Shown here: positions 6,462-12,370 of the stretch, in pieces | Numbering within the stretch: the stretch's first letter is position 1 | Layout: every line of letters starts with the position of its first letter | DNA from: Burkholderiales bacterium RIFCSPHIGHO2_12_FULL_61_11 | Lineage (GTDB): Bacteria; Pseudomonadota; Gammaproteobacteria; Burkholderiales; Burkholderiaceae_C | Assembly: GCA_001770785.1 (NCBI GenBank) | Contig: MERZ01000373.1 | Coordinates: 14,066-28,583 of the forward strand | Length of the DNA: 14,518 nt | Direction of reading: 5' to 3' | The notes under the pieces: model-generated | The model's database searches: none | What the model was told of the DNA's origin: nothing | Seen by the model: only the letters and a program-made list of their open reading frames with translations | Made by a program: the position numbers and the translations under genes

Positions 6462-7725
6462 GACATTTGCCGAAAAAATATTGGCCCGAGCGGCGGGATT
6501 GCCCGAGGCGAGCACCGGGCAGGTGGTGGACGTCTATCCGCACCTGATCATGAGCCACGCGGCCAGTTGGCGCTGCATCAAGACGCTGGAGAAGCTGGGC
6601 ACGGACAAACTTTACGATGTCGATCGGATTGCGATGGTGATGGATCACAATTCGCCTGCCCGCACGGCCAAAACGGCAGCCGATCAGAAGTTATGTCGGG
6701 AATTTGCCGAACAGAAGGGAATTGCAAAGTTTTACGACATCGATGCCGGCATCGCTCACGTGGTTCTGATTGAGGACGGCTACGTTCGTCCCGGCATGGT
6801 GTTAATTGGGACTGACTCGCATTCTACGATCTACGGTGCCCTTGGGGCCGCAGGTTCTGGCGTGGGGTTCAGTGAGGTGACCGCAGCCTGGGTCTCGGGC
6901 TTTCTCTGGATGAAAGTGCCCGACTCCATCAAAGTGGTCATCGATGGTCCTCTTGCTCTAGGAACAACAGCCAAGGATGTGATGCTGAAGCTGATCGGCG
7001 ACCTGACTGCGGACGGGGCCACCTACTGTTCGGTGGAGTTCCATGGAAGTTACATACAAGGGCTCTCCATCTCGGAGCGCATGACACTGTGCAACCTGGC
7101 AATGGAGCTCGGCTGCAAATTCGCCTACGTACCGCCTGATGAGGTGACCCGGGCGTATCTGTCGGAGCGGGGTGTGAAACCAACCGACTATCAGGAGATC
7201 CATCCTGACCCTGACGCCACTTACATCAAGACTCTGGTGATCGATGGTTCGCAACTGCAGCCGCAGATTGCCTGCCCCCATACTGTTGATAACGTGAAGC
7301 CGATCAGCGCCGTGGCGGGGAAGAAAGTGGATCAGGTCTTTATCGGCTCCTGCACCAACGCCAAATATGAGGATCTAGCGCAGGCCGCATCAATCTTGAA
7401 GGGGCGCAAGGTAGCTCCGGGCGTGCGGCTGATCGTCACCCCTGCCTCCAAGAACATTCTTGAACGGATTATCAAGGAGGGAATCTATGCCACCTTCCTC
7501 GAGAGTGGCGCTTTGCTGACAAATCCGGGATGCGGTGCCTGTGCGGGGGATGGCGGCGCCATGGCGGACGGTGAGGTTACCCTTTCCACGGCGAACCGAA
7601 ATTTCCAAGGCAGGATGGGGAGCTACAGCGCGGAGATCTATCTTGGCAGCCCGTTGGTGGCAGCAGCGACGGCAATCCGTGGTGTCATTACTGACCCACG
7701 AGAGTTCCTTTCAAAGGAGGGATAA
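6454..7725 (+). CDS. Aconitase/isopropylmalate dehydratase family large subunit 1 (LeuC-like), cluster site intact
   Basis: A 423-residue catalytic subunit of the short LeuC/HacA/DmdA type (proteobacterial biosynthetic LeuC is about 470). It has the three [4Fe-4S] ligands: C300 in IGSCTNAKYEDL, and C360 and C363 in NPGCGACAGDGG. Also present are MDHNSPA, the IGTDSHSTIYGALGAAGSGVG active-site segment and a closing GVITDPREF. It should be a functional cytosolic hydro-lyase or isomerase together with the small subunit whose stop codon it overlaps; AGGGGAGG at 6437-6444 is its ribosome binding site. It is not adjacent to leuB or leuA, and it lies in a catabolic-looking operon with M24, OCD and Bug-receptor genes, so leucine biosynthesis is an unlikely role. 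The exact substrate is open; DmdAB-type 2,3-dimethylmalate dehydratase is one precedent for a catabolic short-type pair. Confidence 0.92.
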   Translation: MGKTFAEKILARAAGLPEASTGQVVDVYPHLIMSHAASWRCIKTLEKLGTDKLYDVDRIAMVMDHNSPARTAKTAADQKLCREFAEQKGIAKFYDIDAGIAHVVLIEDGYVRPGMVLIGTDSHSTIYGALGAAGSGVGFSEVTAAWVSGFLWMKVPDSIKVVIDGPLALGTTAKDVMLKLIGDLTADGATYCSVEFHGSYIQGLSISERMTLCNLAMELGCKFAYVPPDEVTRAYLSERGVKPTDYQEIHPDPDATYIKTLVIDGSQLQPQIACPHTVDNVKPISAVAGKKVDQVFIGSCTNAKYEDLAQAASILKGRKVAPGVRLIVTPASKNILERIIKEGIYATFLESGALLTNPGCGACAGDGGAMADGEVTLSTANRNFQGRMGSYSAEIYLGSPLVAAATAIRGVITDPREFLSKEG

Positions 7726-7729
7726 GCGA

Positions 7730-9001
7730 ATGAACTTAGTAGAGAAAATTCTCGCCCGCGCCAGTGGCCGGCTCAAGGTATCCCCTGGAGAGGTGGTCGT
7801 TGCCAATGTCGACACCCTGCTCCTGCACGATCTCAGCGGATATATTACATCTCGCGTCTTCGAGAATGAAGTGAAGCTGCCAATGCGCTACCCTGAGCGG
7901 GTCGCTATGGTCTTTGACCATCATTTTTCTCCGCCCAACGAGGAACGAGCAAACATTCTGGAGGAGAACCGAGCCTTTGCCAGACGGCACGGCATCCACC
8001 TCTTTGATTGCGGGAGCGGCAACATCCACCACGTGGGCGTCCGGAATGGGTTTGTTCGCCCCGGCACCATCGTGGTCGGATCCGACAGTCACACCCCGGT
8101 TCATGGCGCACTGGGTTGTTTTGCAGTGGGGCTGGGCAACAATTCCCACGCGGCCATGGTGATGCCCTTCGGTAAGGCATGGTTCCGCGTGCCCGAGACG
8201 ATTCAGATCAAGCTCTCCGGGCGGCATAAGCCTGTCGTGACCCCCCGGGATGCTGCGCTTTGGCTGACCGGTCAAATCGGCGAAGGCGGCGCGGTCTATA
8301 AGGCTCTGCAGTTCACCGGTCCTTACATCAAGGAATTGGAGATATGGGATCGCTGGCTCTTCCCCCTGATCACGATAGACGTGGGCGGCAAGTGTGGTTA
8401 TGTCGAGCCGGATGAGAAGACGATCGCCTTTGTCCGAACGATGACCGAGGAACCTTTTGACCTTGTTACCTCCGACCCTGACAGCGAGTATGAAGCGGTC
8501 TGGGAATACGATATCAGCGAGCTTGAACCCCAGGTTGCAGCTTCTCCCACCCTGGGCAATGTCAAGCCAGTCGGGGCGTTCGCCGGTGCGCCCGTTCAGT
8601 GGGCCGAATTGGGCGGACACGGCGGCGGTCGGTTGGAGGATATCCGCCAGGCCGCTCAGATCCTGCGGGGTCGCAAGATTGCTCCCGGCGTGAAGTTCAA
8701 CATCGTTCCATCGAGCAGGCCGGTTTTTGCTGAGGCCTGTCGTGAGGGACTGGTTGAAATACTGCACGAGGCGGGATGTAGTTGGTTCCCTCCCTGCAGC
8801 GGATCGAATCAGGCAATCAACATGGGGGCGATGTCCAAGACGGAGGCGATGGTCTCTACCCATGCCCGCAACTTTCCGGGCCGCAACGGCAGCCCGGATG
8901 CAATGATGTACCTGGGATCTGCCTACACTGTGGCCGCCTCTGCCCTCAAGGGTTGCATTGCGGATCCAAGGGAATTTTGGAATAAGGGGGGTACTGTATG
9001 A
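7730..9001 (+). CDS. LeuC-like large subunit 2 with lost Fe-S ligands
   Basis: A 423-residue paralogue, the same length as large subunit 1 and alignable to it end to end: MNLVEKILARASG against MGKTFAEKILARAAG, GSDSHTPVHGALG against GTDSHSTIYGALG, and IADPREF against ITDPREF. The cluster ligands are not kept. ELGGHGGGRLEDI stands where subunit 1 has FIGSCTNAKYEDL, so C300 is replaced by H297. FPPCSGSNQA stands where subunit 1 has NPGCGACAGD, keeping C356 but giving S359 for C363. A standard [4Fe-4S] cluster is therefore unlikely. ATG 7730 is chosen because AAAGGAGGG (7713-7721) lies 8 nt before it; it begins 4 bp after the previous stop, and a longer frame from 7535 would overlap that gene. 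It may bind another metal or cluster, be a regulatory partner of subunit 1, or do different chemistry. Confidence 0.9.
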   Translation: MNLVEKILARASGRLKVSPGEVVVANVDTLLLHDLSGYITSRVFENEVKLPMRYPERVAMVFDHHFSPPNEERANILEENRAFARRHGIHLFDCGSGNIHHVGVRNGFVRPGTIVVGSDSHTPVHGALGCFAVGLGNNSHAAMVMPFGKAWFRVPETIQIKLSGRHKPVVTPRDAALWLTGQIGEGGAVYKALQFTGPYIKELEIWDRWLFPLITIDVGGKCGYVEPDEKTIAFVRTMTEEPFDLVTSDPDSEYEAVWEYDISELEPQVAASPTLGNVKPVGAFAGAPVQWAELGGHGGGRLEDIRQAAQILRGRKIAPGVKFNIVPSSRPVFAEACREGLVEILHEAGCSWFPPCSGSNQAINMGAMSKTEAMVSTHARNFPGRNGSPDAMMYLGSAYTVAASALKGCIADPREFWNKGGTV

Positions 9002-9492
9002 CTTCGCGTGGACGCTGCTGGAAATTCGGCGACAACATTCCTACCGATCAGATTGTCCGATCCGATCGTGCCTTCGCTTCGATCCCAGAGATGGCCAAGC
9101 ACGTTTTGGAAAACCTGAATCCGGCGTTTGCTCGCGATGTCCAGCCGGGCGATATCCTGGTGGCAGGAAAGCACTTCGGTCAGTCTTCTGGTCGAGCCAT
9201 CGCTCCGAAGGCGCTCAAGGCGACGGGGATTGCCGCTGTGGTCGTGGAGTATGCGGCTCGCCTCTTTTACCGCAACTGTTTTGAGATCGGGCTGCCGCTT
9301 CTGGAATGCCCGGGGATAACCGACGGTGTGAGTGATGGCGATACCCTCACCGTCGACATGACCGCCGGGCTGGTTCGAAACGAAACGACGGGAAGGGAGT
9401 TTCGAGCCAGGCCGATCGACCCCTTCCTAATGGGAATGCTCGCGGTCGGGGGCCTGATCCCCATGGCGTCCAGGCTCGCGGGGGAAGGCTGA
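8998..9492 (+). CDS. LeuD-like small subunit 2 with altered catalytic motif
   Basis: A 164-residue swivel-domain protein overlapping the preceding large-subunit gene by ATGA, with AAGGGGGG (8984-8991) as ribosome binding site; the two surely work as a pair. The fold is clear from CWKFGDNIPTDQIV, GDILVAGKHFGQSSGRAIAP, AARLFYRNCFEIGLPLLECP and the closing GMLAVGGLIPMASRL. The active-site loop differs from small subunit 1: C62 becomes Q62, and R66-E67-Q68 becomes R66-A67-I68. The YLxx specificity loop is replaced by DRAFAS. Loss occurs in the same pair that lost the iron-sulfur cysteines, so both halves of this second enzyme have diverged together. It is the last gene of the operon before the Bug receptors. 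No clear terminator follows. Family firm, function unknown. Confidence 0.88.
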   Translation: MTSRGRCWKFGDNIPTDQIVRSDRAFASIPEMAKHVLENLNPAFARDVQPGDILVAGKHFGQSSGRAIAPKALKATGIAAVVVEYAARLFYRNCFEIGLPLLECPGITDGVSDGDTLTVDMTAGLVRNETTGREFRARPIDPFLMGMLAVGGLIPMASRLAGEG

Positions 9493-9679
9493 TACCTTAC
9501 CTTAAGCTGATCAGAGGCTCCGGAATATATCCTTGGCGAACTTATGGCAGCGAGAGGGACGCGTGCGACGGACGGGAAATCGTCCGCTGGCTTGTGAGGA
9601 CATCGGATGCACCCGTAACGTATGCGTGAGGAAGAAGGGCGTTATCGATTCGCCTAACAGTCGCTTATGCAATATGGCA

Positions 9680-9837
9680 ATTACATCAACAAGGAGACAA
9701 AAATGAATGCATCTATTTACAGAATCGGACGTAGTCTTGTTTTGACGATGTGCTGTGTCATGCCGTGGCTTGCGCCTTCGGTGCATGCGCAAAGCGCGGC
9801 TTCCGATTATCCCAACCGCCCGATCAAGATTATCGTT
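9680..9837 (+). repeat. Direct repeat, copy 1: ribosome binding site plus signal peptide of Bug gene 1
   Basis: This segment covers ATTACATCAACAAGGAGAC, the start codon and the first ~45 codons. It recurs 1161 bp downstream (10841-10998) with about 7 differences in ~157 nt by my count. It is the 5' end of a tandem gene duplication. Confidence 0.85.
9691..9697 (+). promoter_or_regulatory. Ribosome binding site that sets the start of Bug receptor 1
   Basis: AAGGAGA lies 5 nt before ATG 9703. An in-frame ATG at 9667 would add 12 residues before the signal peptide and has no such site. The same site and spacing precede the paralogue at 10864, so both genes start at the equivalent ATG and both encode 332 residues. 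Confidence 0.8.
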
Positions 9838-10701
9838 TCTCACACGCCCGGCGGCGGTGTAGACTCGTTTGCCCGAGCAATCGGGCAGGGGCTCTCCGAA
9901 AGGCTGGGGCAGCCTGTGGTCATCGAAAACAAGCCGGGCGCCAGTCAAACCATCGGCGTGGCTGCGGCGGCCAAAGCCCCTGCAGATGGGTACACCCTGT
10001 TCGTGGGCACGCAATCAGGTCTGGTGTTTAACGCCATAGCATTCAAGAAGCTGCCCTACGACCCAGTAAAAGACTTGACGCCTGTTTCGATGCTGTTCTC
10101 GTCGCCATTTTTTTTGGCCGTGCATCCAACGGTTGAGGCGAAATCGATTACGGAACTGATCGCGTTGGCCAAAGCGAAGCCGGGCTACTACAGCGTAGCC
10201 ACCATTGGTGAAGGCACAGGGTCGCACCTTGCATCGGTCATGTTCGAGTCTCGCGCAAAGGTCGAATTCCTTAAGGTACCCTACAAGGGGAGCGCCCAGG
10301 CGATCACTGACTTGCTCGGGGGAACGGTCCACATGATGTTTGAAGGCGGAGCTTCAGTCCTGCCTAATGTGAGTCAGGGCAAGCTCCGGGCATTTGCCTC
10401 GACCGGGTCAAAACGCACCGAATTGATGCCCAATCTGCCGACGCTAGGCGAGACATTTCCCGGTCTCGCGCTTGAAGTCTGGTGGGGCATGGTCGCTCCC
10501 GCTGGCGTGCCCAAACCCATCATTGATCGTCTGAATCAGGAGATCAAACAGATACAGCGAACACCCAAGTTGCAGGAATTGGCTGCTTTGTTTGGCGGCG
10601 AAATTATGGAAAGTACGCCGGAACAACTCGGCACGCGCATTCATACCGAACTCCGGGAGTTTGCGAAGGTCATGAAAGAAGCGGGGATTGAGCCTAAATG
10701 A
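9703..10701 (+). CDS. Bug/TctC-family tripartite tricarboxylate transport receptor 1
   Basis: A 332-residue periplasmic solute-binding protein of the Bug (Bordetella uptake gene)/TctC family. The N-terminus has a basic start, a hydrophobic core (SLVLTMCCVMPWLAP) and a likely signal peptidase I site after A29 (VHA|Q). Mature-protein hallmarks follow: DYPNRPIKIIVSHTPGG, the ligand-loop stretch GQPVVIENKPGAS, DGYTLFVGT, and PVSMLFSSPFFLAVHP, with VPYKGSAQAITDLLGG later. These proteins capture carboxylates or related small molecules and deliver them to TctAB permeases, but no permease gene is here. The gene starts 210 bp after the aconitase-type operon, where I see no clear promoter; it may be co-transcribed. 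It is closely related in patches to the next gene. Base composition looks less GC-rich than the paralogue's middle part. Confidence 0.92.
   Translation: MNASIYRIGRSLVLTMCCVMPWLAPSVHAQSAASDYPNRPIKIIVSHTPGGGVDSFARAIGQGLSERLGQPVVIENKPGASQTIGVAAAAKAPADGYTLFVGTQSGLVFNAIAFKKLPYDPVKDLTPVSMLFSSPFFLAVHPTVEAKSITELIALAKAKPGYYSVATIGEGTGSHLASVMFESRAKVEFLKVPYKGSAQAITDLLGGTVHMMFEGGASVLPNVSQGKLRAFASTGSKRTELMPNLPTLGETFPGLALEVWWGMVAPAGVPKPIIDRLNQEIKQIQRTPKLQELAALFGGEIMESTPEQLGTRIHTELREFAKVMKEAGIEPK
10377..10445 (+). repeat. High-identity internal patch shared by the Bug genes, copy 1
   Basis: A 69-nt stretch encoding GKLRAFASTGSKRTELMPNL and the next few residues. It matches 11538-11606 with 2 differences by my count, at the same 1161-bp offset as the 5' repeat, while flanking sequence is much more diverged. 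Confidence 0.8.
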
Positions 10702-10840
10702 GCGAGGTTGCGCACGTCTCCTATGTCTTTGCCTGTCAAACCTTGCAGCGCATGTAAATTCACTGAGCCTCGATGCCTTCGAAACCACTTATCCACGCAG
10801 CTTCCAGGTAGATTGAGTGGCTTCAACTGTTTTTAAGATG

Positions 10841-10998
10841 ATTACATCAACAAGGAGACAAAAATGAATGCATCTATTTGCAAAATCGGACGTAGTCTTG
10901 TTTTGACGATGTGCTGTGTGATGCCGTGGCTTGCGCCTTCGGTGCATGCGCAAGGCGCGGCTTCAGATTATCCCAACCGCCCGATTAAGTTTATCGTT
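10841..10998 (+). repeat. Direct repeat, copy 2: ribosome binding site plus signal peptide of Bug gene 2
   Basis: Second copy of the 9680-9837 repeat. Identity begins abruptly at 10841 and decays after the codons for RPIKFIV. Confidence 0.85.
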
Positions 10999-11862
10999 CC
11001 TTATTCGCCCGGCGGCCTCGTGGACACGTTTGCCCGCGTCGTGGCGCAGTACCTCACCGAGAAGATGGGTCAGCCGGTGGTGGTCGAGAACCGGCCGGGC
11101 GCGAACCAGGCCATCGGCGCCGAGGCGGCGGCCAAGTCCGCGCCGGACGGCTACACCCTCTTCATGGGCACCCAAACCGGGCTGGTGTTAAACACGATTG
11201 CGAGGAAACAACTTCCTTATGACCCGGTGCGCGACTTCGCGCCGATCTCGACGCTGTTCACAACGCCGTTCTATTTCGTCGTGAATCCCTCGGTTCCGGC
11301 GAATTCGATGGAGGAATTGATTGCCCTGGCCAGGTCCCGGCCAGGAAAGCTCACTTTCGCCTCAATCGGCCAGGGCAGCTCCCAGCACCTCGCGGCGGAA
11401 ATGTTCAAGACCCGGATGAAAGTCGACATCCTGCACGTGCCCTACAAGGGCAGTGCCGAGTCCGCCATTGGTCTGATCTCGGGACAGGTGGACATGGCAT
11501 TCGAAGGCGGTGCCTCGTCCCTGCCGCACGTGCGCGCGGGCAAGCTCCGGGCACTTGCCTCGACCGGGTCAAAACGCACCGAATTGATGCCCAATCTGCC
11601 CACGCTCAGTGAAACCATCCCTGGCTTCGATATCTCGGTATGGTTTGGCCTCGTTGCGCCCGCTGGCGTGCCGCGGCCGATCATCGACCGGCTAAATCGC
11701 GAGGTCGGCGACATGCTGCGGCTGCCCGCAACGCGCGAGCGATTCGCCGCCTTCGGCAGCGAAATGATGCCGAGCACGCCCGAGGAATTAGGCGCGCGCA
11801 TCCGCTCCGACCTCCCGCAGTGGACGAAGATCATGCGCGATGCGGGGATACAGCCCGAATGA
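10864..11862 (+). CDS. Bug/TctC-family tripartite tricarboxylate transport receptor 2
   Basis: A 332-residue periplasmic solute-binding protein, the same length as its upstream paralogue and colinear with it without net gaps. The signal peptide is nearly identical (cleavage likely VHA|Q). Family stretches are DYPNRPIKFIVPYSPGG, GQPVVVENRPGAN, DGYTLFMGT, VPYKGSAESAIGLISGQVDM and WFGLVAPAGVP. The central region is GC-richer and divergent from copy 1, so the ligand-contact loops may have changed and the two receptors may bind different but related compounds. AAGGAGA precedes the ATG. The 162-bp gap to copy 1 shows no clear promoter or terminator. As with copy 1, no TctA/TctB genes are nearby, which is common for Bug receptors in Burkholderiales. 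Confidence 0.92.
   Translation: MNASICKIGRSLVLTMCCVMPWLAPSVHAQGAASDYPNRPIKFIVPYSPGGLVDTFARVVAQYLTEKMGQPVVVENRPGANQAIGAEAAAKSAPDGYTLFMGTQTGLVLNTIARKQLPYDPVRDFAPISTLFTTPFYFVVNPSVPANSMEELIALARSRPGKLTFASIGQGSSQHLAAEMFKTRMKVDILHVPYKGSAESAIGLISGQVDMAFEGGASSLPHVRAGKLRALASTGSKRTELMPNLPTLSETIPGFDISVWFGLVAPAGVPRPIIDRLNREVGDMLRLPATRERFAAFGSEMMPSTPEELGARIRSDLPQWTKIMRDAGIQPE
11538..11606 (+). repeat. High-identity internal patch shared by the Bug genes, copy 2
   Basis: Second copy of the 69-nt patch at 10377-10445, set in sequence that is otherwise well diverged from copy 1. Confidence 0.8.
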
Positions 11863-12241
11863 GCGACTTGGGTGCACCAGTTTCGAAAGCAACATTCAGC
11901 GTCGTCGAAGCGACTGTTAAGACATTCATTGCGCGTTTCGGTCGGGATCGTTGACTCACGCAAGCTCGCGCAGTCATACCAAGGGAAACGCGGATCAAAT
12001 CAACTTTAACTGCTGCAATGGCGCAGCTCGAATTTGGGTGCAGATCACGATGGGCAGCGGCTGCCTGAAGTCGTTGCGGTTCAGATCGACGTTTTCGTGC
12101 CTGGATCGACCTGCACACCGGCCTTGGCCCAGTGGACTGGAGGAGCTGCTACCCTGGGCGACCAGGCTCCGGCACGCCTGGGGCTATGTCTACGAGTTAC
12201 GCCGAGCGGCAATTTTCCGATGGGCCGCCCCAAGGAAAATA
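11863..12241. other. Non-coding spacer between convergent genes
   Basis: No convincing gene was found here. One plus-strand frame at about 12110-12200 reads LEELLPWATRLRHAWGYVY, which faintly recalls the LLPW-type ending of IS66-family transposases, but without supporting upstream sequence. No terminator with a T tract follows the Bug gene. The sequence runs into the hairpin cluster that starts at 12242. Confidence 0.5.
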
Positions 12242-12345
12242 AGCCCCCCGAGGGGCTGGAGCCTGCGGCTCCAATCCTGCCTGCGCAGGATTGGACAGGC
12301 GACAGAGGCGAAGCGTCTCGCGAGCCGGGCCTGCAAGGCCTCGCG
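12242..12345. repeat. Cluster of GC-rich inverted repeats between convergent genes
   Basis: Four hairpins in about 100 bp. AGCCCC/GGGGCT (12242-12247, 12252-12257). TGGAGCC/GGCTCCA with a 3-nt loop (12257-12263, 12267-12273). A perfect 10-bp stem CCAATCCTGC/GCAGGATTGG with a 4-nt loop (12271-12280, 12285-12294). GGCCT/AGGCC (12328-12332, 12336-12340), extended by CGCGA/TCGCG (12319-12323, 12341-12345). Hairpins 2 and 3 share CCA at 12271-12273, so they partly exclude each other. No T tract follows on either strand. Position just beyond the ends of converging genes suggests transcription barrier or mRNA-end function, or a REP-like dispersed element. Confidence 0.7.
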
Positions 12346-12370
12346 CATTCACGGGTGAAAAGCGTGGGGC

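Noticed and set aside
5952..7725. Assignment of the first small/large pair as leucine-biosynthetic leuD/leuC
   Set aside because: Proteobacterial biosynthetic LeuC and LeuD are clearly longer, no leuA or leuB is adjacent, and the operon context is catabolic.
7535..7729. Upstream extension of the second large-subunit gene to an ATG at 7535
   Set aside because: It would overlap the 3' end of the first large-subunit gene by 191 bp, adds sequence unlike any LeuC N-terminus, and the strong ribosome binding site is before ATG 7730.
7736..8863. A 375-codon open frame on the minus strand
   Set aside because: It lies wholly antisense to the second large-subunit gene and its translation shows no family motif; it is a codon-bias shadow.
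9493..9702. Possible promoter or terminator between the operon and Bug gene 1
   Set aside because: TTGTGA (9592-9597) with TAACGT (9616-9621) matches sigma70 elements poorly, and the hairpin CGGAC/GTCCG (9569-9586) has no T tract.
12100..12215. Possible IS66-type transposase remnant (LEELLPWATRLRHAW)
   Set aside because: The resemblance is limited to a short LLPW-like segment; no upstream transposase sequence, terminal inverted repeat or target duplication is visible.
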